Below, one piece after another: positions 1 through 11,900 of a stretch of 64,000 bases of DNA. Source of the stretch: Apostichopus japonicus (taxonomy: Eukaryota > Echinodermata > Holothuroidea > Aspidochirotida > Stichopodidae); NCBI RefSeq assembly GCF_037975245.1, contig NC_092579.1, forward strand, positions 12,074,678 through 12,138,677, given 5' to 3'. The notes under the pieces are model-generated. The model searched no databases. It saw nothing but the letters and a program-made list of their open reading frames with translations, and was not told the DNA's origin. Each line of letters starts with the position of its first letter. Within the stretch, counting starts at the first letter, position 1. The translations under genes and the position numbers were made by a program.

Positions 1-982
1 TAGGGCGGTAATTCTCAAAATGACTGGGGTCTCCTTTTTTAAAGATTGGTTTTACCTTTGCTATTTTAAGCTTATCCGGAAAAATGCCGGTGTTAAAAGA
101 AATATTGCAGAGATGAGTTAAAGGCTTTACAATGTATGGGATAACTTGTTTGATAATACCTGGCTTAAAGTCATCATAGCCTGCTGCTTTGTTTGGTTTC
201 ACATTTGTGTGAGCAACTTTTAAAACTTCTTCTACTGTTACTGGATATTTAAATATGGAATGGCATACCTTGTCATTATTATGTAAAAAATTTTCCGCTT
301 TTAGTTTAATATTAATCTTACTAGCGAGGCTATAACCAAGATTTACAAAGTATTTGTTAAAGTTGCTAGCGATGTCATTATCATTGCTAATTTCGCAATC
401 ATCATTTTTAAATGTTGCTGGATATGATAAGTCTTTACCGTTTTTATTGAGAATTTCATTAATTGTACTCCAAGTACTGTTTACGTTGTTTCTACTCTGC
501 TTGAATTTATCATAAAAGTATAATCGTTTGGAATATCGTATAACATGGTTTAATTTATTACGGTACATTTTGTAAATAGACTTAGTATGTTCAGTAGGAT
601 TCTTTAAATAACGTCTAAATAATATGTTCTTCCTTTTGATTGATTTTAAAATGCCCTTAGTGATCCAGGGATGTTTTTTAGTACGTTTCTTTTTTTGGAT
701 TGAACACTTGAGTAGGAAAGCAATTATTATACGTAGTATTGAAATAATAGTAAAATGTATTATAAGCAGTATTCAACATCTGGTTCGTTTAGGACATTGT
801 CCCACGTAGTTTTCCCAATTTCAGAAGTGAAAAGTTTTATATTATTATCACTGTAATTACGTGCATAGATGGGATTATTTTGTCGGCGATTAGTCTCGAG
901 GGCATTGACAAACACTGGAAAGTGATCAGTGATATCTTTTACAAAAATACCTGATGAAAGTTTAGAATTACTATTAGTTATA
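1..982 (-). mobile_element. 5'-truncated LINE (EN-RT) copy, minus strand, cut by window edge
   Basis: Read on the minus strand, this segment is nearly identical to 34102-35082 of the complete LINE later in the window; window base 1 corresponds to about 35082. It covers the end of the endonuclease domain, the linker and the start of the reverse transcriptase, and continues beyond the left edge. Homology stops at 982, so the copy is 5'-truncated, as is typical of target-primed reverse transcription. At 665-667 it carries a Trp codon where the other copy has a stop. It has its own +1 frameshift near 765-770, just after the shared residues PDV. It is therefore a non-functional copy, but its close match shows the family was recently active. 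Confidence 0.9.
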
Positions 983-1012
983 TTACTATTAGTTATCTTA
1001 CTATTAGTTATC
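968..1012. repeat. 15-bp unit in three tandem copies at the LINE 5' junction
   Basis: Three units (968-982, 983-997, 998-1012) of ttactattagttat plus a or c sit exactly where homology to the full LINE stops. Only the first belongs to the LINE coding sequence. On the minus strand the units read as a repeated ITNS(N/K). Confidence 0.85.
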
Positions 1013-2295
1013 TGTTCCCACACACACATACAGTATACATACAGACGAGCAAGTAAAAGCCGACGGTCAAATTTCTTCTACCGCCAGCGGTTTCAAAGCA
1101 AAGGAGAACATGTATCTTTGGGGGGGGGGGGGGGGGTTCTGTATTAGTGCCATTGCAGTGTGTATGATAGTAAATTTCAGCATAACAATTGGACAGTGCT
1201 TCAATTGTAAAACTGTATACCTAAATAGTTGGCTATGTGTTTGTCACGTGAGTCGGGGTACAGCCTTTAGTGTTGCGCCACCGAGGATTAGGTAAAATTA
1301 GTTCTAACATTAATAATGATTATCAAATATATCATAAAATGTTATTATTAAATTATACGTATTGGTAGTACACGACATGAAACATTGATGGTAAGTTGTT
1401 TGTCTGCCACTCCTTCGGCTAATACAAGTGACGCAGCTGAAAGATTAAGCACTTCTGCGGAGTACAGTTTTAGTTGAAAATGGTGAGGGAGTAGCAAGAT
1501 AGCCCTTCACTCTCTTTTAAAGTGGACTTTTTGGGGTGGGGGAGGGGGGACGGGGAGGAAGGCCCCTCTGACCCCGATCCTATGCCTATGAATACTCTAA
1601 CCCGACCTTTTGGATATGTATTCGTACTCGAAAGCATTCTAAGGGCAATTTGAAAATCCAGTATAGATACTAAAGTGACCAACTTAACTCGAATACTCGC
1701 TCATATAGCCTTGTACTCTTACTCGTATACTCATGCTATTTTACTCGACCGACAGATGGTGAGGTAGAAGATAATTATCAACAAGTTCGCTACCGGACCT
1801 TCGGTCTGATATAGGCATGACTGCATTACAGGCTCGTGCCAATCGCTTCAGTTATTCCAGTATTCAAGCTCTCCGAGCTCTTTACAAAAGACACTTTCAA
1901 AGAGAATGCCTTCGTGTCGGGATTTAAAGCTGTGATTCATATAATATTGTTCTCATGAACACCAGGAATGTCTTTGATTCTGAAATGAAATCGGTTTTGC
2001 GACAAGTTCTCTCCAACCGTGCCGTTGTATACACATGTGTAGTTGCTTGTTATCGTCTGCATGTGTTCTACCAGGGAGTTGTTATGGCCCCCTGGTTCTA
2101 CTAATGGGAAGTAAATAGAGTTTGGATATGTGATGGAGCCTTTACCGACTTTTACCATGTCGACAAATTACTGACTGTTTAGCCTTAAATTTAGGCCCGA
2201 AAGATCAGACTGACGAATATTTCCGAAGTTTTACAGCAGAAGTTAACATATATTTATATATACATATATAAACAAGGCTGCAAAGGAACCCTAGA
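1013..2295. other. Intergenic, no gene seen
   Basis: Non-coding spacer upstream of the first sulfotransferase gene. It holds a G run of about 17 at 1120-1136 and a G-rich patch around 1530-1560. Short open frames here have no recognisable protein character. An AT-rich stretch at 2250-2272 lies immediately before the start codon. Confidence 0.6.
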
Positions 2296-2545
2296 ATGGG
2301 AGAAAATTCCCAAAGCTTACTTGTGTTATTTTTGATATGTTTAGCCTTAGCTTGTTTGGATATATCGTTCTTTTATCCCAAACTTACGACACCGATTAAA
2401 TCTTCACCCAAGTCTGCTATCATCTCCAGAAGCGTGCAAGTCAGGCATCTCTACTCAAAGCCACACAGGCAAGCGTTGCACAAGCCATACATAGATACCG
2501 TAGAGAGGCGGTTAATCATGTTGGATAAAAGTGCTAACCAAAACG
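2296..2545 (+). CDS. Gene 1 exon 1: start, membrane anchor and stem
   Basis: ATG at 2296; the hydrophobic run LLVLFLICLALACL is the signal anchor. The exon ends in KPYIDTVERR..ML......NG, which matches KPYIDTPERE..ML.....NG at the end of exon 1 of the second gene and so supports both models. Donor is g|gtaagt at 2546; phase 1. This start is the first Met before the anchor. Confidence 0.78.
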
Positions 2546-5536
2546 GTAAGTGGGCCCTACTTATAGGGGGCCCTACTTGGGCCCTACATATAGGGGGGAA
2601 TGGAATATATTACAGGCCTGTATTCCAAAACATAAGGACAACTTCCCTTGGCATGAGTATAACATACAAGTACAAGGCTACAAGCGCAGTTTAGAGTACC
2701 GTACCGTATACTTAACATTTCACTATAGTGTCTATGCTACTTTTTCAAAATTCCCCGAGTACCAGTAAAAGTCCACGGGGCGAGTACATGCGAGTACTGG
2801 TAATTATGCTTATGATTACCGGATATTAAGAACTCATCATTAAGGATAGTAAGGACTCAAGGAGTAGCAAGGACTCAATACAAGTATGGTGTATAGCTGT
2901 TAAAGATCAAATGGTTGGATAAAACATCTGCAATTTTTATTTGGGTGTGGGGATGGGGAGGGGGGGGGTTAGAGGGATTGGGCGGGGATTGTTGATCTTC
3001 TGCAAATTGTTACATGCATGGGCATATTTTTTTTAACTAATGGTCCATTGTGTTCGCTTATACTGAGGGTATATGGCTGTCTGGATAAGTTGTAGACATT
3101 ACTTGCTGGCCGATGAGTAAAATTCGACCTGTAGGCTGTATTACGTAATATCTTGACAACATGTTAGTTTGAGTCTATTTATATCTTTGATGTGAAATGT
3201 GTGAGGGAATGTATACATAGCCTACCAGCTGGCGTGATTATGTTTTTGTTTACTAAACGACGGTTACTTCTGTCAAACAGTTGATTTAGATTGTAGACCT
3301 TAGTGTTGGTTTGCCCGTGTTAATAATGTTATAAATGGTTATAACATTTTATTTAGGAATCGTTAGCATGTTTGGGATGTCAAAAAAGTGCCTTCATGTA
3401 CCTGTTGGTATCAACCATTCAGGGACTAGACATGGTTAAACATCATCGATTAAACATCATTAATAGTTCCCCTCCCCTTGAACCCCCCCCCCTCCGCCCC
3501 ATTCAGTTCATATTTAAACTCCAACAACACCCGATACACATAGAGAACACAGTTATACTACTGTAAATCTTAAAGTTTTGTACCACAGTAAAAACTGGAT
3601 CGTGCTAGAAATCGATAGCATGTGCTATTAGGATTATAGTAAGAACTGAGGATATGTGTCATTCCAACAAATCCAGTTGTTTGGGATATTTTGGAATTAC
3701 AAATATCCTCCTTTCTTATACTGTAAACCTATAATAGCAAATGCTACCGATTTATCAGATTTATCGGCACAATCCAGTATTTACTTTGGTACAAAACTTC
3801 AAAGATTTACAGTTGTGACTGTAATCTCTGTGTGAATCGGCTGCCAACAAGCATTTCTCTCGCCCAGAAATATTTAATTGCATAAGTTATTAAGTATACT
3901 GACTAAAGCAGGATCTGTATGAAAATCAGAGAAAGAGAGCGAGCGAGAGAGGGAGTGAGTTGAGTCACTCCACTAACATTAAAGACAAACCAGATCTAGT
4001 AAAATATTTCATTTCTATCTTTCAAGTAAAGAACCTTTAAGAAAACTGTAACTTTCAGGAATCTTTTCGTTGATTCCACTTTTTTTTCCTGATTTAGATT
4101 CAGATTGTACTCACATCAGAAAAGTGCCTAAAGGGAGCATGAAACTAAGAGTTCTCTACTCCTACGAAGGTTCTGGCAGCACATGGCTGAGATATCTACT
4201 CGAGCTCGCGTCTGGTTTCCATACTGGAAGCCACTACAGAGATAACGACGATTACATGAATGGTATGTTGGATTTTCTCAATCTTTCAAATCGAAAGAAA
4301 AAACATCTTTCAACAGACAAAATGTCAATTTTAAGAGTTTTATGACTTGTCCGATTAGTACTCACCTCGCTGATTTGTACTCGTCCTCACTGATTTGTAC
4401 TCTCCCTGACTGATTTGTACTCGCCCTAGCTGATTTGTACTCGCCCTCACTGATTTGTACTCGCCCTCGCTGATTTGTACTCGCCTCGCTGATTTGTACT
4501 CGCCTCGCTGATTTGTACTCGCCCTCGCTGATTTGTACTCGCCCTGACTGATTTGTACTCGCCCTCGCTGATTTGTACTCGCCCTGACTGATTTGTGCTC
4601 GCCCTCGCTGATTTGAATGGTAGTATAGCAACTAGTACACATTTACGTGCTATACCCCCTATTCCTATACTCACAGCAAGGGAATATTCTACTATAAAAT
4701 CTAGTGCATGACCTATTTATTACAGGATTTATTGGAGAAGCCATGGACCCGTTGGATAGAACGGTCTTACTTGTTAAGAACAGAGGGCCAAATATAACCC
4801 GTGCCTTTCCGGATGCAGCTTATGAAGAAGCTGTGATCTTAATTCGAGATCCATATGAAGCTATCCTTTCGTCTTATTTCAAACAACTATACGAAGACGT
4901 TGGCTACATAGATTATGATCTCTTTCGCACACGAGGTAAGAAACGACAAGAATTTTTTATCGTCTTTCTTTGTTACTTGAAAGTTGCATTTTGACTTGAA
5001 AAGAAAAGAAAAAAACCTTATAAAACAAAAAGGAGACAATAAAGGAAAACTTTTCCTCTGTACACTTTTCTTCATGTCATAAATGCATGATAAGGAAGAG
5101 AATTACTAAGAGGAATTTTAGTTTGATTAATAAAATATATTCATATGTTGTTGGCTTCACTGTTTTATTTTTAACAGAATGGATGGAATTTGTTGATCTG
5201 GAATCCAAGAAGTGGGTCTTTGGTGCTCGATATTCTTGCATCACTGTACACCCGTCAATAACAGTGTACTATGAAGATCTTGTCAGCAATACCGAATCAG
5301 AATTAAGAAGAGTCTTGACATTTTTGAATGTGAACGCTTCTTCGGAGAGAATGGAGTGCTCATTATCACATTCTGATCGGGTGTTTAGAAAGTACGAAGG
5401 CAGATCAGAGGAGCTTAATATTGATCCTTATACGGATGGGATGAAGAAGAATATTAATAGTAAAATTAGAGCATTAAGGACAGCACTACAGCATCACAAT
5501 TGTGGAACTGTTCCACAGTACGAAAGAGAAAAATAA
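2296..5536 (+). CDS. WSCD-like type II membrane sulfotransferase, gene 1 (4 exons, 327 aa)
   Basis: Spliced model: 2296-2545, 4098-4262, 4726-4935, 5178-5536, giving 984 nt including the stop. All three introns are GT-AG and phase 1, and the joined frame is open. The product starts with a short cytosolic tail and one hydrophobic anchor (residues ~7-26), as expected of a Golgi type II enzyme. A stem follows, then a sulfotransferase fold: a PAPS-loop-like YEGSGSTWLR (106-115), GFIGE (139-143), LLVKNRGP, and the 3'-phosphate motif RDPYEAILSS (179-188). The C-terminal part has VYYEDLVSN. The order and the phrases GSHYRD, GF.GE and IR.P[YF] resemble WSCD1/WSCD2-type sialate O-sulfotransferases, but no WSC domain is present. 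Oddity: the basic residue of the usual PRSG/PKSG loop and the His of KTH are both replaced, so activity is uncertain. A paralogue lies 3.1 kb downstream on the same strand. Confidence 0.82.
4098..4262 (+). CDS. Gene 1 exon 2: PAPS-loop exon (165 nt)
   Basis: The acceptor follows a T-rich tract (cctgatttag, AG at 4096-4097); the donor gtatgt starts at 4263. It encodes DSDCT...PKGSM, the YEGSGSTWLRYLLE loop and TGSHYRD. Length (165 nt) and phase equal those of exon 2 of the second gene. Confidence 0.88.
4353..4616. repeat. 20-bp minisatellite in intron 2 of gene 1
   Basis: About 13 tandem units of gatttgtactcgccctcgct, mostly 20 bp with two 19-bp variants, lie inside the 463-bp intron. Because 20 is not a multiple of three, the array creates overlapping repetitive open frames in all three minus-strand frames (EYKSAR/RVQISE/ASTNQ); these are artefacts, not genes. 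Confidence 0.93.
4726..4935 (+). CDS. Gene 1 exon 3: GFIGE to 3'-phosphate motif (210 nt)
   Basis: Acceptor ttattacag ends at 4725; donor gtaaga starts at 4936. It encodes GFIGEAMDPLD, LLVKNRGPNIT and ILIRDPYEAILSS. The exon is exactly 210 nt in both paralogues although their nucleotide identity here is low (roughly 60% by eye). Confidence 0.88.
5178..5536 (+). CDS. Gene 1 exon 4: C-terminal sulfotransferase exon and stop
   Basis: Acceptor tttaacag ends at 5177. It encodes EWMEF, VHPSITVYYEDLVSNTESELRR, FLNVNASSERM and ends PQYEREK with TAA at 5534-5536. Its central part is far more similar to exon 4 of the second gene than the other exons are. Confidence 0.88.
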
Positions 5537-5576
5537 TTTAAGATAATATTCTTTCCAACAAAAGACTGAAACAGCC

Positions 5577-5582
5577 AATAAA
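5577..5582 (+). promoter_or_regulatory. Polyadenylation signal of gene 1
   Basis: AATAAA lies 41 bases after the gene 1 stop and is followed by a T/GT-rich stretch (about 5585-5635), the usual layout for a cleavage site. No such clear signal follows the second gene closely. Confidence 0.6.
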
Positions 5583-5872
5583 ATGTGTTGATTCTATGTT
5601 CCTCTTATGGTGTATTGTATATTGTTGTGTCCCGTGTGAAACAGACTATCAAGACGAAGACAACCATTGAAAAGAGAAGGAGACTTATCAAAAGAATATA
5701 TTTGAGGGCGTACTCTATCTATCAATGGATCAATGGAAATTCTTTGTCTACTATTAAACGGCTGCTTATAATAATTTACTGATTAACATAGCATTACACA
5801 GCATTACCTCTTTTTATAGGCAAGACAATCCGTAAATAAGAAATGATTGTGTAGCAAGTGGTATGACATAGG

Positions 5873-6052
<180 letters not shown>

Positions 6053-6059
6053 CAGCGTC

Positions 6060-6185
6060 CATATCAGCGTCCATAGCCTAGTGGTTAGGGTGTCCGCGTA
6101 CAGAGCGGGAGGCCCGTGGTTCGAATCCCGGTAGAGGCTGAAAGTTTTTTCACTGTTCTTGATTTTCCAACTCATTACGATTTTC

Positions 6186-6190
<5 letters not shown>
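6060..6190 (+). mobile_element. tRNA-derived SINE, copy 1
   Basis: A tRNA-like head carries A box tagcctagtgg (6074-6084) and a perfect B box ggttcgaatcc (6118-6128), 33 bases apart as in class I tRNAs. A non-tRNA body follows (agttttttcactg...gattttccaactcatta) and ends in (TA)n. The same head and body recur at about 21372-21490, which identifies a dispersed SINE rather than a tRNA gene. Confidence 0.75.

Positions 6191-6230
<40 letters not shown>
6190..6230. repeat. (TA)n tail between SINE and right inverted arm
   Basis: Uninterrupted TA dinucleotides forming the SINE tail and merging into the right arm of the inverted repeat. Confidence 0.95.
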
Positions 6231-6231
<1 letters not shown>

Positions 6232-6330
6232 CCTATGTCATACCACTTGCTACACAATCATTTCTTATTTACGGATTGTCTTGCCTATAAAAAGAGGTAA
6301 TGCTGTGTAATGCTATGTTAATCAGTAAAT

Positions 6331-6331
<1 letters not shown>

Positions 6332-6381
<50 letters not shown>

Positions 6382-6480
6382 TGTATATATATATTCATGT
6401 ATATATATATATATATATATTCATGTATATATATATTCATGTATATATATATATTCATGTATATATATATATTCATGTAT
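6332..6480. repeat. (TA)n with interspersed ttcatg units
   Basis: TA dinucleotides interrupted at intervals by attcatg, forming a compound micro/minisatellite. Confidence 0.95.
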
Positions 6481-8640
6481 AGAGGTAGCCCTACCGTTCA
6501 GGAAAAGCTTGATCCACTTTTAACCCTTATCACCTTCCATCTGGACTGTAAACATGCATGTGAACAAGTTAAAAGGAACTAGCCACTGTACATGTTCAGG
6601 TTAAAGGTTGATGAGCTATCTACGGCGTACTGATTACATATAGCTACTATTACTAATACCTATATGATCTATATAACCAAAAGGCCGTAGTTAACTATAT
6701 ATACTCTTCAACGTCCAAACATAACATTTTGATAATAACTTCTTCGAGTGAATGTACGTGCGTTAAACTCCATGTATAGTATGGTATACGGTACCTAAGC
6801 GCATGCATGGTTATCTTGATACACCGCACCGATCATGCTATATGTCCATATATAGGCTGAAATTGAATGACTTACAAATCATTTATTCATTCATTCATTC
6901 ATTCATTTACAGTCTGTATATAGCTGATCATTTACATACAAGCATATATTGTGTATATATATAGTGTATAATAGTTCATATATCATACACAGTTTGGTGC
7001 ATGAGTGAGGATTTTGTCAAGTGTCTATATGTATCTCTCAGGCATAATTTATTATTCAAACATAAACAACATAATATTTCAAGTGTTCGGGTAGAAATAT
7101 ACTTATTTAGTGTGTAAAGCAATCAAAAAGAGGCTTCTACCAAGTGTGCCCTCCCGACTACAGACACAATACACCCAAGAGTCGTAAAACAGTATAAGTA
7201 AAGCCGTGGGCTATTTGCATTTTGGATCAACAATTTTAGCAACCTTACTTGAACGTATATTTCTTGAACAAAAATTGTAATTTTGGAAACAAAGACATTC
7301 TCCTAAAGGCAAATAGATGCTCAACCAAGGGATTCTCAACATTGTTTAGATCAGACTGAGTATTCATTACAAATAAAAAGAAGGGGGGAAAAACCTTAGA
7401 TTTGTCGAGGCTTATGTTTCTTCTTTTGAATTGAAACGTTAGGAGTCAAAGCTATACTGAACTCTACCTAGATTTTAGTGTCGCGAAAGAAATCAATACA
7501 AACAAATATATATATTAAAGCAAAACATTTTTTTTTTCTTTCATATCCCCATCATGGGTTCTTATATTAGGCGGCTTCCATATACGGGCCAAACCTTGAA
7601 TGCCCGCCAAATATTCAATCCTGCTTTTATCCCGTAAACCAATCAGACGACAACCTTCCACTAATCGGGTGTGCGTGCACGGTTATTTTACTTAGTCCTG
7701 ATCTAGGTTATATAGTTAACACCAATAACTGTAATCTCGATTCTTCTATGCAAAGGATAAATGCATAACTGTACCTTCGCTATATAATAGTGTGGTATAG
7801 GGCAAGTATTAAGTATTAATATTTCCTTTTAATGCAATTATAGCTCCTTCTAAAACTATGAAATGATTATCATGGCACTTTTGTGTAAATTTTGGATATT
7901 AGCAAAATTAAGTCCTGTTAGATGGCGAGAGAAATTCTCATATACTGAAAACCAGCTGTTTACATCGGGTAAAGATAAGTAGTTAAGCTCGTTATAGCAC
8001 AGACCACAGTATCATGCATGGACATGTGAGAATTTCCTTTACTGACGTCCAATCTCACATTCACAAATTGTCCTTTCCGTTGTGTTTATACAGATATTTA
8101 CCGAAGACTGTTGCAACTCATATCAGAATCCATATAGCAAACTTCATTGTTCACATAAGTGGTGTCAGCGGTTTGTTTATTTATTTATTTATTTTTTATT
8201 AATAGACTAAACGGCGGGGGGCAGTTCATACACTGATGTGTATCTATCAACAGTCCTTGCATGCATGGGAAGCTCTGGCTATCATAGTTATATTATCCAT
8301 GTTCTTGGAAAGTATACATATATCCTTTTTGGAACTCAGTTACAATTTGCAATTAATGACAACATTTGTTGAAGGAGTGAAATCATAATCGTTAACCGGT
8401 GCAGCTGTAAAGTATTATGACCCTCATTTCACGGTTAGTATTTCATAGTTCATCGACAACGATTCGTCTAAAGGTACCAAAGGAAGGTTCCCCATCGTTT
8501 ACACTGAAGACGTTACTGTACGACAAGTTATAGGCGGACGTATATATAGCAAAGTCGCTTCGATTCTGATTTTTAATTTAAAAAAAAATAAAAAAACGAA
8601 ACCCAACTATACAGAGGCCACACTAAAAACCATACGTAAT
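6481..8640. other. Intergenic spacer between the two sulfotransferase genes
   Basis: No gene recognised. Only simple sequence stands out: (ATTC)n at 6885-6907 and a TTTA run near 8176-8196. Short open frames here lack any family resemblance. The last ~150 bases should hold the promoter of the second gene. Confidence 0.6.
8541..8548 (+). promoter_or_regulatory. Possible TATA box of gene 2
   Basis: TATATATA lies 104 bases before the second gene's ATG, leaving room for a transcription start and a 5' leader of about 75 bases. The call rests on sequence and position only, in an AT-rich genome where such strings are common. Confidence 0.3.
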
Positions 8641-8651
8641 TTTGTGTAGAA

Positions 8652-8961
8652 ATGGTGAGTTTAAGACTTATTATCAATGCTTGTTTAATTGGGGCACTTC
8701 TAGTCGCAATAGTCATGGATGTGATCGTAGTTTACACAGTTGTCCCTAATAGTGGTAGAAAAGCAGCTTTAAATTCGAACACAGTTGATCACAATAAGAA
8801 GAAGGACGTAAACCGGAAGAGGAATGCCGGAAACAAGAAGAAAGAAAGTCAAAGTTTCGTGATCGCAAATCAAGTCAAGCTTGAAGATAATGGAAAGCCT
8901 TACATTGACACACCGGAAAGAGAAGTCATGTTACATCAAAAAGTAGATGCAAACGGCGCCG
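8652..8961 (+). CDS. Gene 2 exon 1: start, membrane anchor, basic stem
   Basis: ATG at 8652; hydrophobic anchor from about residue 6 to 31, then a stem rich in Lys, Arg and Asn. It ends in KPYIDTPERE.ML and donor g|gtaagt at 8962, phase 1. The stem is longer than in gene 1, so exon 1 is 60 nt longer. Confidence 0.82.
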
Positions 8962-11900
8962 GTAAGTAGTGCATATGAACAAAGCTTTTTAACCAGTACG
9001 GTCTTTGTTTTTGAAGAGGTTGGGGGTTGTGGGTTGGGGAGGGGCAGGGGGTCAGAAGCGTCGAGGACCACATCAAGTCCCAGGACAACTATATCATCAG
9101 GTCCCCTTATTGCACTGCTCATTTCCTGAAGTAGGATAATGCAGTATTTTTAAATGAACATTTCCAGAACCTCTTCACATTTCAGGGTTCCCCACTTGAC
9201 CCCGGGCTGTAGTCTCCTTGGGGGGGGGGGGTGGGGCTTCAGCAGTACCATTTAATCCTTGGTATTTATTCTATCACTTTGCCGCCTCCGGAAAGGGATG
9301 TGTACCAAATCTGCTGGGTTTAAATCACTATTCAGTAATGGCATCATGCCTGCGTGATAATCATCACCATTCTCGAGGGAATGCCCTCCTCTTACTTCGC
9401 CCCTGCCCCGAGGTTAGGGCGATGGGTTAAGACCATTCGGGGTATAGGCATCACATATTCTAAGTGAGGCAAACTGAACTATGTTTTATCATCATCCAGT
9501 CGAGCTACGTTTATTTATGTGTTTTTGTTTTCTCCCAGATTATTTCGTCATAAATTGTTAAGATGGGTATATAACAAATTATATTACGATATGACTATGA
9601 ATAATGAAAATAATTTATGAGAATAGAGGGAAAATGACAAAAGAAGTGATAAGCTTAAGCACTTATATGCATTACCATGCATGAAATATTTACAACAGCG
9701 GGTAATAATATTTACCATGCATGGTTTCAGCAAATCACAGACTAGTGTGAAAGTTGTATCATCACATATACTGATATGGAGAAATAGTAGTATATGTGGG
9801 TTGATAACCTTTACTTTATATTTTAGCGTATATATTTAATAAATATATATATATATATATATATTTGTTTATTGTCACAGAATCTGATTGCACCGATGTA
9901 AAAGTAGCGCCTAAAGGTAGCATGAGACTAAGACTTCTCTACTCCTCTGAAGGATCTGGAAGTACCTGGTTGAGATATTTACTTGAGCTTACTTCTGGTT
10001 ACTATACTGGCAGTCACTATAGAGATAGTAAAGACTACATGGCAGGTAATTATTAACATGCAACATATTTTACACCAGGCGACATCGGTCAATCCCCATC
10101 ACACGGAATTTGGATGATTTAAAATATACTCCGGCTGTGCGGGTGAAGGGGAAGGGGAGGGGAGGGAGGGGGAGGGGGAGAGGAGAAAAGGAAGGGTATA
10201 CCAATGTTCACAAAACTATGGATGATCTTGTTTATTATAGTCTCCCAAATGAATTTAAACCACAAACCCTTCCCCCTTCCAAATTTACCACACGGATATA
10301 GAATCAACCAATCCAACCTACGCAGTTACAGGCTATATACCAATGTACGGGCCCAGAGTCAGGAATTCAGTTGGATAGACATCAACAATTTAAGAAGAGG
10401 CCTGTGTCCCGGCCTGGCTACGGAAGTGGTACTCTATATATCTTCAAGTCACACTCAAAGAAAGCGCTGTAAATGGTTGTTTGTGTACCAGGGGCTGGTG
10501 GGAGCCCACACTGGTGGGTGCTGGTGGTAGCCCACAATTACAGCACTGATAATTGGAAATAATAGAAAGAAAGAAAGCTAAATGAGGGTTTGTTTCACCT
10601 CTCAGTGAATGAATAAAGAGCAGAGACTATACTGAATTACAAGTTTGTAACTTGTCGGTTTTTCGCTTACAAATTAATCATTTAATTATGCAATTAAAAC
10701 TGCATATCATTATAGTTCACGGTTCATTTCTAATCGAAAGCAAGAGAAAAGACTAACTTATGCTGAATGGAGCTAACATGTATACCAGTGACTAAGGGGA
10801 AACACCTTTTTGTGTTATATTGAAGAAACTAATATGTTTTATATATTGAACGGGCGATGGGTGATGGCGGGATGGATCATGTGGTGGGGGGGGGGTGGGG
10901 GTAGTGAGTCGAGAGATGATAGCCGATATTTTTTATTCATTTTGATTCTAACAGGGTTTCATGGTGAATCTCTTGATCCTTTGGAAAATAATATATTGAT
11001 TGTTAAAAGCAACGGACCGAATATTACCAAGGTCTTCGAAGGAGGGACATTCGAATCAGCCATTATCCTCATCCGTAATCCTTTCGATACAATTATCTCG
11101 TCATTCTACAAGTACCAACACGAGACAATAGGGACCACCGATAACAAGATATTTCAAAGCGAAGGTAACTCTCAGACTAATTTCCAAACTGGTAGCAATT
11201 ATTCACAGTCAATATGTATAACTTTTCTAGAAATTTTGCATTTTAATTTAAAGCACTTCCCCTGCATGCATGGTTGAACCATAACTTCTAGGCCGTATGG
11301 CTAAGATCATGTGTAGTAATATATGTAGGGACTCGTGATATACATTTGACGAAAAACGGCGACGAGGTAGGGTTGGGGTGTGGGTGGGGTGTTGGGGGGC
11401 GGTCACGACGATGCTTAAGTAAAAATTAAGCTTACATCAAGTATATAGAGGATCATAAATTTTTCGTTATTAAGAAGACTGCACGCGTCATGCATATTGT
11501 GTATTAAAACACTGTTAGTTTACCAACATTGACTCATTTTGCGGTTGAGTATATTTATATTTTGTTTTATCATCTGTTAGGATTACTTTATCATTTTAAG
11601 ATGGCAAGGGTCTTGCTACGTGCGAACTGCAAACATATAGGTATATATAGATTTGTGGACGAAATCAGTAATAGGAATATAGTCAGTCCCGTAACTAAAC
11701 GTGGCATTGTTTCTATAGGAAGAGTCAAGGATGTTGGCTGCATGAAGATTAAAATAGTTTACTTCAACTGTTAACAGTAATGTAAAGCTTCTCGAACTTA
11801 ACATGACGATCAATATACCGTAAAAATGATGTGTGAAAAAGAATGACGAAATCTTGCAATCTTATTAAGTGGCTATTTAGTAGTCTTCTCAATCACTCCC

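Noticed and set aside
2265-2272. TATATAAA just before gene 1 as a TATA box
   Set aside because: It is only ~24 bp before the ATG, too close for a normal start site and leader.
4355-4674. Three overlapping minus-strand frames rich in EYKSAR/STNQ
   Set aside because: Pure products of the 20-bp minisatellite in an intron, one for each frame.
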